Shown: in pieces, positions 49,943 to 61,353 of the stretch
Layout of the letters: every line of letters starts with the position of its first letter
Position numbering within the stretch: the first letter of the stretch is position 1
Source of the DNA: Tautonia plasticadhaerens
GTDB lineage: Bacteria; Planctomycetota; Planctomycetia; Isosphaerales; Isosphaeraceae
DNA: 64,000 nt
Assembly: GCF_007752535.1 (NCBI RefSeq)
Contig: NZ_CP036426.1
Coordinates: 1,488,001-1,552,000 of the forward strand
Direction: 5' to 3'
The notes under the pieces: model-generated
Told to the model about the DNA's origin: nothing
The model's database searches: none
The model's input: the letters and a program-made list of their open reading frames with translations, nothing else
Position numbers and translations under genes: made by a program

Positions 49943-52471
49943 ATGAGCTGTCGACTGGCATTGCTGATGGCCCTGGTCGCGTCCCCGACTCCCGGGGCCG
50001 ACGGGCCGATTGACTTCGACCGCGACATCCGGCCGATCTTCGAGGCCCGTTGCGTGTCCTGCCACGGCCCCGAGCAACGCAAGGGCGGCCTGCTGCTGAC
50101 CTCCCGACGGGACGCCCTGCTGCCGACCGACTCGGGGGCCTCGGCGATCGTCCCCGGCGATCCGGGGGGGAGTGAACTGATCGCCCGGGTGGACTCCGCC
50201 GACGAACTGGACCGCATGCCGCCGGGCGGGGCCCGGCTGGAACCCGGCGAGGTCGACCGGCTCCGCGACTGGATCGCCCGGGGGGCGCCCTGGCCCGAGT
50301 CCGGGGGGGCGGGCCGGGCCCACTGGTCGTACGAGCCTCCCGTCCGGCCCGATCTCCCGGGGGTCGACGACCCGTCCTGGTGTCGCAACGCGATCGACCG
50401 GTTCGTCCTCGACCGGCTGGAGGGGGAGGGGTTGCGGCCGTCCCCCGAGGCCGACCGCGCGACCCTGATCCGGCGGCTCACGCTCGACCTGACCGGGCTG
50501 CCGCCGACGCCGGGGGAAGTCGATGCCTACCTCGCCGACGACCGTCACGGGGCCTACGGGCGGCTGGTCGACCGCCTGCTCGCCTCCCCCCGGTACGGCG
50601 AGCGCTGGGCGACGCCCTGGCTCGACCTCGCCCGATTCGCCGACTCGAATGGCTTCCAGCGCGACGGGTTCCGGGACGCCTGGCCGTACCGGGACTGGGT
50701 GATCCGGGCGCTCAACCGGGACCAGCCCTTCGACGAATTCACCGTCGACCAGGTCGCCGGGGACCTGAGGCCCGGCGCGACGATCGACCAGCGGGTCGCC
50801 ACCGGCTTCAACCGGGGCAACACGGTGAACGTCGAGGCGGGGGTCGACCAGGAGGAGAACCGGGTCGACGGCGTGGCGGACCGGGTGAACACGGTCGCCA
50901 CCGCCTGGCTGGGGTCGACGATCGCCTGCGCCCAGTGCCACAACCACAAATATGATCCGATCACCCAGCGCGAGTATTATCAATTCTTCGCTTATTTCAA
51001 CAACTCCCCCATGGAGACGATGTTCCGGGGAGAGGGGGAGACCGCCGCGATCGACTTCATCGGGCCGAGCCTGGAACTCCCCCTTCCGGCCGACCTGGAG
51101 GCCCGCCGCGCGGAACTCGCCGAGGCCCGGGGGCGCCGGACCGTGGGGATGGAGTCGCTGGCCGATCGGATCCGGGCCGATCGCCGATCCTGGGAGGACG
51201 AGGTTCGCGCCGACCCCGATCGCCTGGCCGGACTGTCCGAGTCGATCCGGACCATCCTCGACGTCCCCGAATCGAGCCGAACCGGGGCGCAGCGGGAGGA
51301 GATCGAGGGGCACCTGCTCTCCGTCCATCCCGAGATGGAGGCGGCCCGGGAGGCGCTCCGGGAACTCGAGGATCGGCTGGAGAAACTCAGGCCGCCCCGG
51401 TCGCTGGTGATGGTGGAGCTGGAGGAGCCGCGATCGACCTTCGTCATGAAGCGGGGGGATTTCCTCGACCCCGGCCCTGAGGTCCGTCCCGGGGTCCCCG
51501 CGGTGCTGCACCCGATGCCCGACGGGGCGCCGGGCAATCGGCTCGGCCTGGCCCGTTGGCTCGTCGACCGGGGCAACCCGCTGATCGGCCGGGTGACGGT
51601 GAATCGCTGGTGGATGGCGTTCTTCGGCCGGGGCCTGGTGACGACCCCCGAGGACTTCGGCACGCAAGGGGCCCCGCCGACGCATCCGGAGTTGCTGGAC
51701 TGGCTGGCCGTCGAGTTCGTCGAGCGGGGGTGGTCGACCAAGCACATGCACCGGCTGATCGTGACGTCGAGCACGTACCGGCAATCGTCCCGGGTCACGC
51801 CCGAGCTGCTCGAACGTGACCCGGAAAACGCCCTGTATGCGCGCGGGGCCCGGTTCCGGCTCGACGCGGAGGCGATCCGCGACAATGCGTTGGCCGCCTC
51901 GGGCCTGCTCTCCGGGGTCATGGGGGCGCCGCCCTCGTATCCGCCGCAGCCGGAGGGCATCTGGCGGGTGACCGGCGTGGTCGACAACACCTACGAGGCG
52001 AGCACGGGGCCCGATCGCCATCGCCGGGGGATTTACACCGTCTGGAGGAGGAGCGCCCCCTATCCCTCCTTCGTCGCCTTCGACGCGACCGACCGCTCGC
52101 AATGCCTGGTGCAGCGGTCGAGGACCAATACGCCGCTCCAGGCGTTGACGCTCCTGAACGACCCGGCCTACGTCGAGATCGGCCGGGCCCTGGCCGCCCG
52201 GGTGCTCGCGGAACGGCCGGGGGACGACCTCCGGGGGAGGCTGATCCACGCCTTCCGCCTCTGCCTGGCCCGGGAACCGACCCCGGGCGAACTGGAGGCG
52301 ATCGGGCGCGTCTACCTCCGCCTGTTCGACCGCTATGCCGATGACCGGGAGTCGGCCTGCCGGCTGATCGGGCCGGGCGCCGACGGGGGGATCGACGTGG
52401 TCGAATGGGCTGCCTGGTTCGGGGTGGCGAACGTGCTGCTGAATCTGGACGAGATGATCACCAGGGGATGA
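49943..52471 (+). CDS. PSCyt1/DUF1549/DUF1553 planctomycete exported protein
   Basis: 842 residues with a signal peptide (about 1-18). A c-type heme motif CVSCH in IRPIFEARCVSCHGPEQRKGG is followed by DUF1549 (LTLDLTGLPPTPGEV, YGERWATPWLDLARFADSNG) and DUF1553 (NRLGLARWLVDRGNPLIGRVTVNRWWMAFFG, PEGIWRVTG). A second CAQCH occurs near residue 332. This multidomain family is highly expanded in planctomycetes; its role is unproven, with redox or glycopolymer catabolism proposed. It is followed 6 bp later by its usual DUF1501 partner. Confidence 0.93.
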   Translation: MSCRLALLMALVASPTPGADGPIDFDRDIRPIFEARCVSCHGPEQRKGGLLLTSRRDALLPTDSGASAIVPGDPGGSELIARVDSADELDRMPPGGARLEPGEVDRLRDWIARGAPWPESGGAGRAHWSYEPPVRPDLPGVDDPSWCRNAIDRFVLDRLEGEGLRPSPEADRATLIRRLTLDLTGLPPTPGEVDAYLADDRHGAYGRLVDRLLASPRYGERWATPWLDLARFADSNGFQRDGFRDAWPYRDWVIRALNRDQPFDEFTVDQVAGDLRPGATIDQRVATGFNRGNTVNVEAGVDQEENRVDGVADRVNTVATAWLGSTIACAQCHNHKYDPITQREYYQFFAYFNNSPMETMFRGEGETAAIDFIGPSLELPLPADLEARRAELAEARGRRTVGMESLADRIRADRRSWEDEVRADPDRLAGLSESIRTILDVPESSRTGAQREEIEGHLLSVHPEMEAAREALRELEDRLEKLRPPRSLVMVELEEPRSTFVMKRGDFLDPGPEVRPGVPAVLHPMPDGAPGNRLGLARWLVDRGNPLIGRVTVNRWWMAFFGRGLVTTPEDFGTQGAPPTHPELLDWLAVEFVERGWSTKHMHRLIVTSSTYRQSSRVTPELLERDPENALYARGARFRLDAEAIRDNALAASGLLSGVMGAPPSYPPQPEGIWRVTGVVDNTYEASTGPDRHRRGIYTVWRRSAPYPSFVAFDATDRSQCLVQRSRTNTPLQALTLLNDPAYVEIGRALAARVLAERPGDDLRGRLIHAFRLCLAREPTPGELEAIGRVYLRLFDRYADDRESACRLIGPGADGGIDVVEWAAWFGVANVLLNLDEMITRG

Positions 52472-52477
52472 CCGCGC

Positions 52478-53896
52478 ATGGAGCCGATCTCGGCCGATCG
52501 CCTCGGGATGACCCGCCGGGAGGTGTTCCGACGCTCGGGCGTCGGCCTGGGGGCGATCGCGCTGGGCGAGCTGCTCGGCCGGGACAGTTCGGCCCTGGCG
52601 GGGGGGGCCCTGTCACCGAGGCCGACCCACTTGCCGCCTCGTGCGAAGCACGTCATCTTCCTGCACATGGTCGGCGCGCCGAGCCACCTCGACCTGTTCG
52701 AGCCGAAACCGACCCTGGTCGCGTACGACGGCGAGCCGTGCCCGGCGTCGCTGCTGGAGGGGCAGCGATTCGCGTTCCTGAGGGGGCATCCGAAGCTGCT
52801 CGGCACCCGGTTCCGGTTCGACCGGCACGGCGAGTCGGGGATCGAGCTGTCGGAGTTGCTGCCGAACCTGGGGACGGTGGCCGACGACCTGGCGATCATC
52901 AAGACGCTGAGGACCGAGGAATTCAACCATGGCCCCGCGCAACTGTTCCTCCAGACCGGCTTCGGCCGGTTCGGCCGGCCGAGCCTGGGGTCCTGGGTCA
53001 GCTACGGCCTCGGCACCGAGGGGGACGATCTGCCGAGCTTCGTGGTGATGCTCACCGGCAAGCTCGCCGGTGCCGGCAGCAGCCTCTGGGGCAGCGGGTT
53101 CCTGCCCACGGTGCACCAGGGGGTCGAATTCCGGGACGGGGGGGATCCGGTGCTGTTCCTCTCGAATCCGCCGGGCATGGACCGGGAAGATCGCCGGGCG
53201 ATCCTCGACGGCATCCGGGAGCTGAACGAGCAGCAGTACGACACGGTCGGCGACCCGGAGATCGCCACCCGAATCTCGCAGTACGAGATGGCGTTCCGGA
53301 TGCAGGCCTCGGTGCCGGAACTGGTCGACCTGTCCTCGGAGCCGGAACACGTCCACCGGTTCTACGGCTCGACGCCGGGGGGGGCGAGCTTCGCCGACCA
53401 CTGCCTGATGGCCCGGAGGCTGGTCGAGCGCGGGGTCCGGTTCGTGCAGATCTACGATGCCGACTGGGACCACCACGGCAACCTGTTCCACGCCCTGCCG
53501 AGGAAGGCCCGCCAGGTCGACCGGGCGAGCGCCGCGCTGGTGCTCGACCTGAAGCGGCGGGGGCTGCTCGACGAGACGCTCGTGGTCTGGTCCGGCGAGT
53601 TCGGCCGCACGCCGATGCTCCAGGGGGACGGCGGCGAGAAGGCGGGTCGGGACCACCACAAGGACGCCTTCTGCGCCTGGATGGCCGGGGGGGGGATCCG
53701 GGGGGGGACGACCTACGGCCGGACCGACGACCTCGGCTATCACGCCGTCGAGGACCCGATGCACGTGAACGACTTCCACGCCACGATCCTCCACCTGCTC
53801 GGCCTCGATCACGCCCGGCTGACCTACCCCTACCAGGGACGCGACTTCCGCCTGACCGACGTGGGGGGCGTGGTGGCCTCGAAGCTCCTGGCCTGA
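52478..53896 (+). CDS. DUF1501 family exported protein
   Basis: 472 residues. [23 protein letters not shown] is a Tat-type signal. The alkaline-phosphatase-like domain shows [40 protein letters not shown] and GRDHHKDAF, the metal-site regions of sulfatase-like folds. It is nearly always paired with DUF1549/1553 proteins, as here (6-bp gap). The enzymatic activity of the family is not established. Confidence 0.93.
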   Translation: MEPISADRLGMTRREVFRRSGVGLGAIALGELLGRDSSALAGGALSPRPTHLPPRAKHVIFLHMVGAPSHLDLFEPKPTLVAYDGEPCPASLLEGQRFAFLRGHPKLLGTRFRFDRHGESGIELSELLPNLGTVADDLAIIKTLRTEEFNHGPAQLFLQTGFGRFGRPSLGSWVSYGLGTEGDDLPSFVVMLTGKLAGAGSSLWGSGFLPTVHQGVEFRDGGDPVLFLSNPPGMDREDRRAILDGIRELNEQQYDTVGDPEIATRISQYEMAFRMQASVPELVDLSSEPEHVHRFYGSTPGGASFADHCLMARRLVERGVRFVQIYDADWDHHGNLFHALPRKARQVDRASAALVLDLKRRGLLDETLVVWSGEFGRTPMLQGDGGEKAGRDHHKDAFCAWMAGGGIRGGTTYGRTDDLGYHAVEDPMHVNDFHATILHLLGLDHARLTYPYQGRDFRLTDVGGVVASKLLA

Positions 53897-53933
53897 CGCT
53901 CCCCTCAATCTCAACCCGAGAGAACGGACGAAC

Positions 53934-55583
53934 GTGAATCGAGCCATCGCCGCCCGATCGATCCTGCTGTGCGCCCTGCCGTTGCTGGCGGCCTCGCCGT
54001 CGTCGGCCCTCCAGTCGCCCCCCGCCCGGATCGACCCGGGGGGGATCCGGGGGGCGCTGGTCGTCGTCGGGGGGGGCCGCATCCCGGAGGAGGTCTCGAG
54101 TGCCTTCCGCCGCCTCGCCGGGGAGGAGGCGAGGCTGGTCGTCATCCCCACGGCCAGCGCCTCCGCCGACGAGCCGGGGGATGAACAGGAATGGATCGAC
54201 CTGTGGCAGGGTCGCGGGTTCGACCGCGTCGTGGTCCTGCACACGAGGGACCGCGCGGTTGCGGACGACCCGGCGTTCTCGGCGCCGCTCGAGGACGCGA
54301 CCGCCGTCTGGTTCGGCGGGGGGGACCAGTCCCGGATTTCGGAGGCGTACCTCGGGACCGGGGTCGAGCGGGCGGTGACCGACGTGCTCGGGCGGGGGGG
54401 CGTCGTCGGCGGCACGTCGGCCGGCGCGGCCATCCAGTCCCGATTGATGATCACGGGGGGGAACCCGGAGGCGACCACGGGGGAGGGGTTCGACCTGCTC
54501 CCGGACGCGGTCATCGACCAGCACTTCGTCGCCCGGGATCGGATGCCCCGGCTCCAGGGTGTGTTGCGGGCGAACCCGGGCAAGTTCGGGGTGGGGGTGG
54601 ACGAGAGTACGGCGTTGGTGGTCCGGGGGCGCGACCTCACGGTGGTCGGCGAATCGACCGTGACGCTGCTGCTGCCCGCCTCCGGATCCCGCCCAGAGGA
54701 GGAGACGGTCCTCCGGGCCGGGGACGCCGCCGACCTGACCGCCCTCCGCAGGGCTGCCCGGGACCGCGCCGGCGAGGAATTCCCGCCCCAGACCATGGGC
54801 CCCCCTCGGGTGGAGGGTGGATCGCTGGTGATCGTCGGGGGCGGCGGGCTCCCCGACGAGGTGGTCCGCCGGTTCGTCGCGCTGGCGGGGGGCGCCGAGG
54901 CCCGAATCGTGATCGTCCCGACGGCCGCCGAGGGGCGGATCCCCGAGGATTCGGGCCGGGTGCCCGGCGTCGGGATGTTCGAGGAGCAGGGGGTGCGGTC
55001 GGTCGGCGTGCTGTACGGCCGAGATCCAGGGGAGGTCGAGACGCCCGAGCAGGTGGCGATGCTCCGTCGGGCCACCGGCGTCTGGTTCGGCGGCGGACGG
55101 CAGTGGCGGTTCGTCGACGCCTACGAGGGGACCGGGGTCGTCGAGCTGTTCCGGGACGTGCTCCGGCGCGGCGGGGTGATCGGCGGCAGCTCGGCCGGGG
55201 CGACGATCCAGGGGGAGTACCTCGTCCGGGGCAATCCGCTGGGGAATGCCGACATGATGGCCGACGGGTATGAACGCGGCTTCGCCTTCCTGCCCGGCGT
55301 GGCGATCGACCAGCACTTCGCGCAGCGGGACCGGTTCGGGGACCTCTCGGCGGTGGTCGACCGGTTCCCCCAGGTGCTCGGGATCGGCATCGACGAGGGG
55401 ACGGCGCTGGTCGTCCGGGGGAGCGTGGGGGAGGTCGTCGGTGGGGGGAACGTCCACGTCTTCGACGGGTCCCGGGCGCATGCGCCGGGGGGTCGAGACT
55501 TCGAGACGATCGGGCCCGGGGGGCGCTTCGACCTGGCTCGTCGCGTCCGGGTCGATCCGGGCGAGGCCGCGGGGGGGCCGTGA
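53934..55583 (+). CDS. exported tandem cyanophycinase-like (S51) protein
   Basis: 549 residues: signal peptide (1-26), then two homologous S51 peptidase domains. Domain 1 has the nucleophile Ser162 in GGTSAGAAI and IDQHF at about 194; domain 2 has Ser420 in GGSSAGATI and a second IDQHF. Both keep WFGGG and VDEST/IDEGT motifs. Typical cyanophycinases are single-domain dimers of about 270 residues, so this is an internal duplication. It may cleave beta-aspartyl or other isopeptides outside the cytoplasm. GTG start at 53934. Confidence 0.85.
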   Translation: MNRAIAARSILLCALPLLAASPSSALQSPPARIDPGGIRGALVVVGGGRIPEEVSSAFRRLAGEEARLVVIPTASASADEPGDEQEWIDLWQGRGFDRVVVLHTRDRAVADDPAFSAPLEDATAVWFGGGDQSRISEAYLGTGVERAVTDVLGRGGVVGGTSAGAAIQSRLMITGGNPEATTGEGFDLLPDAVIDQHFVARDRMPRLQGVLRANPGKFGVGVDESTALVVRGRDLTVVGESTVTLLLPASGSRPEEETVLRAGDAADLTALRRAARDRAGEEFPPQTMGPPRVEGGSLVIVGGGGLPDEVVRRFVALAGGAEARIVIVPTAAEGRIPEDSGRVPGVGMFEEQGVRSVGVLYGRDPGEVETPEQVAMLRRATGVWFGGGRQWRFVDAYEGTGVVELFRDVLRRGGVIGGSSAGATIQGEYLVRGNPLGNADMMADGYERGFAFLPGVAIDQHFAQRDRFGDLSAVVDRFPQVLGIGIDEGTALVVRGSVGEVVGGGNVHVFDGSRAHAPGGRDFETIGPGGRFDLARRVRVDPGEAAGGP

Positions 55584-55751
55584 TCGGGCGAGGGGCCCGG
55601 TGCCCCCCGGACCTTACGGGATCGCCCGACTCGATCGGACCCGGCACGTCCGCGGCCCCGGAGGTGAGTCGGTCCGCTCGGGGATTGATTCGGGGCGGCC
55701 GGGGGCGATGATGGGCGATCGGGCCCGGACGAATCCCCGAGGAGGAGACGA

Positions 55752-56483
55752 ATGATGGACCTGTGCTCGATCGCCCTGCTCGCGACGCTGGCCGCCGGGG
55801 CCGGGGTCGCACACCCCGGGACGGCCGAGGAGCCGCTGAAGGTGTGCCTGGTCTCCGGGTCCTGGGAGTACGACTCGGAGGCGTCACTCACCACCTTCTC
55901 CCGGTTCGTCGAGGCGAACTATCCCGCGCAATGCACCCTGATCCAGGCCGAGGCGGTCGACGACCTGCCCGGGCTCGAGACGCTCGACGAGTGCGACGTG
56001 GCCCTGTTCTTCACCCGACGGCTGACGATCGACGGCGATCAGCTCCGTCGGGTCAAGGCCTATGCCACCTCCGGTCGGCCGATCGTCGGCGTCCGGACGG
56101 CGAGCCACGGCTTCCAGAACTGGCTGGAGATGGATCCGGAGATCTTCGGGGGCAATTACCACGGCCACTACAAGAATGAGCTGACGACCGAGGTCGCCCT
56201 CGCCGAAGGGGCCGAGGGCCACCCCGCACTCGACGGGTTCCGGCCCTACACCTCCCGGGCGAGCCTGTACGAGGTGTCTCCGCTGGCGGGGGACTGCCGG
56301 GTCCTGCTCGTCGGCACCTCCCCCGAAGGCCGGGAGCCGCTCTGCTGGACGAGGGAACGCGACGGCGGCCGGGTCTTCTACACCTCCCTCGGCCACCAGG
56401 CCGACTTCGAGGAGGAGGCGTTCCTCGCGATGCTGGCGGACGCCCTCTTCTGGGCCGCCCGCGGGGAACCGGCCCCCCGGTGA
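55752..56483 (+). CDS. exported ThuA-like protein
   Basis: 243 residues with a signal peptide (about 1-26) and a class-I-amidotransferase-like ThuA fold: KVCLVSGSWEYDSE, ALFFTRRLTIDGDQLRRV, GVRTASHGF (where a Cys or Thr sits in related enzymes) and FGGNYHGHYKN. Planctomycetes use many such proteins, often near sugar-utilisation genes; substrate unknown. GGAGGAGACGA precedes ATG 55752. Confidence 0.85.
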   Translation: MMDLCSIALLATLAAGAGVAHPGTAEEPLKVCLVSGSWEYDSEASLTTFSRFVEANYPAQCTLIQAEAVDDLPGLETLDECDVALFFTRRLTIDGDQLRRVKAYATSGRPIVGVRTASHGFQNWLEMDPEIFGGNYHGHYKNELTTEVALAEGAEGHPALDGFRPYTSRASLYEVSPLAGDCRVLLVGTSPEGREPLCWTRERDGGRVFYTSLGHQADFEEEAFLAMLADALFWAARGEPAPR

Positions 56484-56640
56484 CCCGCCATCGGCCCCGG
56501 GATGCGGACGCTGGAGTCGCCCGGGGCGATCCGATAAACTTCGGAGTGGTCCGACCGCCAATCGCCCCGCCCGGGGTGGGCGGCCCGGATGGGCGCGGGT
56601 CCGCCCCGATCGGGCCCCGGCTTCGAAGGGGGACACGGCG

Positions 56641-57954
56641 ATGAGCTTGACCTGGATCCGTCGGTGGGCGATCGGCCTGGCGGCCCTCGGGGCGATGGGG
56701 GACGGGGCCCCCGCCCAGGAGATCAGCGCGGCGTTGAGGGATCGGGTGGCCCAGCTGGTCGACCGGCTGGAGTCCGAGGACGGGGACGAACGCGACCAGG
56801 CCGAGGAGGCGCTGGTCAAGTTGGGGGCCCGGATCCTCCCGCTCCTGCCCGAGGCCGACGAGGACTCCGGCGACGACCTGCGGGAACGACTCTCCCGGAT
56901 CCGGGCGTCGCTGGAGGGCGGGGCGAGCGAGAAGAACCTCGGCGCCTCGCTGGTGACGATCGTCGGCGAGGGGATCCGGCTCTCCGAGGTGCTCCAGGAG
57001 CTGCAACGGCAGTCGGGCAATCGCATCTCCGACCTCCGGGAACTGTACGGCCAGGACGCGACCAACCCGGCGCTGGACCTGCAACTCGAGGAGATGCCCT
57101 TCCTGGAGGCGCTCGACCGGGTGGCCGCCCAGGCGGGGCTGACCACCGCCTTCTTCACCGGGGACGAGACGATCGGCCTGCTCGCCGGCGGGGCGATGGG
57201 TGAGGAGATGGCCGAGGAGGGGGGCGAGGCCCCGACGGTCTATACCGGCCCGTTCCGGGTGACGCTCAACCAGGTCGCCTCGCAGCACGACCTGGCCACA
57301 GGGACGCGGTCGGCCAACGCCCAGATGGTCCTCGTCTGGGAGCCCCGGCTTCGGCCGATGCTGCTGACCCTGGACGTCTCCGACGTGGAGATCGTCGACG
57401 ACCGGGGGGAGGCGGTCGAGCCGACGGTCACGGAGGAGTCCGGCACCGTGGTCCTCCGCCCCGAGAACCCGGCGGCCGAGATGAACCTGAACATGACCGC
57501 TCCCGATCGGTCGGCCCAGAAGCTGGGTCGCCTGAAGGTCCGGGCGACCGTCACGGTCCCGGCGGCCAACCAGGTCTTCCGGCTGGACCTGGCCGGGGCG
57601 GACGCCAAGGAGGAGCGGGGGCCCGTCTCGATCGCGGTCGGCGACGTCGAGGTCGACGGGTTCGTCTGGAAGGTCGACGTGGGGATCGAGTACGAGGGGG
57701 GATCCGAGGCGTTCGAGTCCTATCGCCAGGGGCTCTTCAACAACCGGATCTGGCTCCAGCGGCCCGACGGCTCCCGATTCGAGCACAACGGCGGGTTCAA
57801 CCAGCTGGGCGCCTCGGACAATGCGATGGCCTTCGAATATCTGTTCGTCGACGCCCCGGGCGAGCCGTCCGACTACCAGCTCGTGTACGAGACCCCGGGG
57901 GCGGTGGCGACCATCCCCCTCGAATTCGAGTTCACCGACGTGCCGTTGCCCTGA
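56641..57954 (+). CDS. exported hypothetical protein, planctomycete type
   Basis: 437 residues with a signal peptide (1-25, ending APAQE). A HEAT-like helical segment (DRDQ...EEALVKLGARILPLLPE) follows. A region resembling secretin/TonB short N-terminal folds comes next (ASLVTIVGEGIRLSEVLQELQRQSGNRI...LQLEEMPFLEALDRVAAQAGL). A beta-rich C-terminal half comes last. It shares the 'LSEVLQEL...FLEALD' pattern with the protein encoded at 62694-64000. Role unknown. Confidence 0.7.
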   Translation: MSLTWIRRWAIGLAALGAMGDGAPAQEISAALRDRVAQLVDRLESEDGDERDQAEEALVKLGARILPLLPEADEDSGDDLRERLSRIRASLEGGASEKNLGASLVTIVGEGIRLSEVLQELQRQSGNRISDLRELYGQDATNPALDLQLEEMPFLEALDRVAAQAGLTTAFFTGDETIGLLAGGAMGEEMAEEGGEAPTVYTGPFRVTLNQVASQHDLATGTRSANAQMVLVWEPRLRPMLLTLDVSDVEIVDDRGEAVEPTVTEESGTVVLRPENPAAEMNLNMTAPDRSAQKLGRLKVRATVTVPAANQVFRLDLAGADAKEERGPVSIAVGDVEVDGFVWKVDVGIEYEGGSEAFESYRQGLFNNRIWLQRPDGSRFEHNGGFNQLGASDNAMAFEYLFVDAPGEPSDYQLVYETPGAVATIPLEFEFTDVPLP

Positions 57955-58004
57955 GCGGTTCGGGTCGGGTCGGGCGGGGATGGCGTCCCGCCCGGCCGCC
58001 CCGC

Positions 58005-59444
<1,440 letters not shown>

Positions 59445-59659
59445 CGGTGGGCACTCCTTGCCGGGCGGGCCGGGGCCGGGTGGTGGGAATCCGATTCCAT
59501 TCGGAGTCGGCCCCCGACGGGCAGCGGCGGCCGGAAACGGCGTGGCCTCGGCCCGAAGCTCCTGGTCGTCCCGGTCCTCATGGGGCTCTCAACGGGTGCA
59601 TCGTCGGTCGGCGATGCGGGGGAGTCGGGGTCGGGGCGGGGGCCTCGGCCCGGCCAGGG

Positions 59660-61174
59660 TTAGGGGTCGGGGTCCTGAATTCCCCGCATGGCCCCCGAGT
59701 CCCGGAGGATGACCCGGAACTCCGACCGGCCCCGGTTCACGATGCGGAGGATCAGGTCGGCCCCGGGGGGGGCGACGGCGACCGCCTCCCGGAACGTGGC
59801 GAGCGAGGAGACCCGGCGATCGAGCACGTCGGTGATGACCATGCCGGGGCTCAATCCCCCGAGGTCGGCCGGGCCGCCGGGGACGGTCCCCACGATCACG
59901 AGACCCGAGACGCCCGGGTCGAGCCCGAATCGCTCGACCAGTTCGGCCGAGGGGGCGTCCAGCCTCAGCCCGAGGGCCGGGAACCGGCTCGGATCCCGGG
60001 AGGTCGGGGGATCGGGGAGCCGGATCGGGGGCGGGGCCGGATCAGGGGCCGTCGGCGAGGGCTCGACCCGGCCGATCGGGGGCCCGGCCGAGGCGATCGG
60101 CGCGATCCCAGCCTCGGCCATCGGGTCGGTCGGCTCGGGCCTGAGTTCCAGGTTCAATTGACTCGATCCCCGGAGGACGACCATCGGCAGGGGCTCGCCG
60201 ATCGGGGCGAACTCGACGGCCGAGACGAGGCCGTCGGGCCCCGAAACCGGCCGATTGCCGACCGAGAGGATCAGGTCGTCGGGGAGCACTCCCCCCCGGT
60301 CGGCGGGGCCACTGGGCGCGACGGCGTCGACCCGGGCGGCGCCGGGGAGGCCGAGGGCGGCGACCAGCTCGGGGTCGGCGGCCGCGATGACGACGCCGAT
60401 CGACGACCGCCGGACCCGGCCGAGGTCGCCGAGGTCCTCGGCCACCCTCCGGGCCCGATCGGAAGGGATGGCGAATCCGACGGCGTCGGGCCCCCCGGGG
60501 GTCGAGAGGGTGATCCCCACGAGCGCACCGGAGAGGTCGATCAGGGCGCCCCCGGAGGCGCCGGGGGGGATCGGGCGGTCGGTCCGGATCAGGTCCCGGG
60601 CCGATCCGGGGGAGGGGGCCCTTCCCGTCCCGGAGGCGACCCCGGCCGAGATCCACGGGCCGATCCCCGGGGGCCGGCCGAGGGCGAGCACCCAGGTCCC
60701 GGGGATGGGCGGGTCCGGGTCTCCCCACTCGACGACCCGGAGCGAGAGCCCCTGGGGGTCGATCGACACCAGGGCGAGGTCGCTCCGGGGGTCGCGTCGC
60801 ACGTCGATCACGGGCCGGATCCGGCCGTCGGGCAATTCGACGAGGATCGAGCCGACGGCGTCCAGGGCCTCTGCGACGATCGAGTCGAGGGTGAGGATCA
60901 GGCCCCGATCGGCGTCGACGACGACCCCGGAACCGCCCTCAGGGGGACCCGGGGCGATCAGGCGACCGGGCATCGCGACGCCGGGCCCGATGGTGACGAC
61001 GCCCGGCCCGGCGAGCCGGGCCGCCTCCCGAGTGGCGGCCGAGAGGAGATCGGCCCGGGGGCGGTCGTCGGCGAGCGAGGGGCACTGGGGCCCGACCCCG
61101 CAGGCGATGCCTAGCAGCGCCGCGAGGACGACGGGCCGTCGGGTCGGGATCGCCGAGCGTGCGGGGAGTCGCAT
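59660..61174 (-). CDS. exported HtrA-like protein lacking the catalytic His, two PDZ domains
   Basis: 504 residues with an N-terminal signal segment (about 14-35). The trypsin-like domain aligns with HtrA: GSGVVVDADRGLILT, then LDSIV where active enzymes have NNHVV, so the catalytic His is replaced by Ser. The Asp (RSDLALV) and the nucleophile region (PPGASGGAL) remain. Two PDZ domains follow, around 255-350 and 400-490, separated by a Pro-rich linker. It is probably a pseudoprotease or scaffold. An intact HtrA paralogue is encoded at 3000-4208. Confidence 0.82.
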   Translation of the reverse strand: MRLPARSAIPTRRPVVLAALLGIACGVGPQCPSLADDRPRADLLSAATREAARLAGPGVVTIGPGVAMPGRLIAPGPPEGGSGVVVDADRGLILTLDSIVAEALDAVGSILVELPDGRIRPVIDVRRDPRSDLALVSIDPQGLSLRVVEWGDPDPPIPGTWVLALGRPPGIGPWISAGVASGTGRAPSPGSARDLIRTDRPIPPGASGGALIDLSGALVGITLSTPGGPDAVGFAIPSDRARRVAEDLGDLGRVRRSSIGVVIAAADPELVAALGLPGAARVDAVAPSGPADRGGVLPDDLILSVGNRPVSGPDGLVSAVEFAPIGEPLPMVVLRGSSQLNLELRPEPTDPMAEAGIAPIASAGPPIGRVEPSPTAPDPAPPPIRLPDPPTSRDPSRFPALGLRLDAPSAELVERFGLDPGVSGLVIVGTVPGGPADLGGLSPGMVITDVLDRRVSSLATFREAVAVAPPGADLILRIVNRGRSEFRVILRDSGAMRGIQDPDP

Positions 61175-61353
61175 CGATGGAATCCTTCCGACTCGGGAGC
61201 GACCCGGGGAGCACGTGGCTCCCCGGTCCTCGAGCGTCGCCCTGGCACCGGGAGGAGGGTCCGGGGTCGATGCGGCGACGGGGTCGTTCCGGGCCCCGAC
61301 GGCGGCCTCCCACTATAGCGGAGGGCCCGGATCGATCCAAGAGACCAGGCCCA

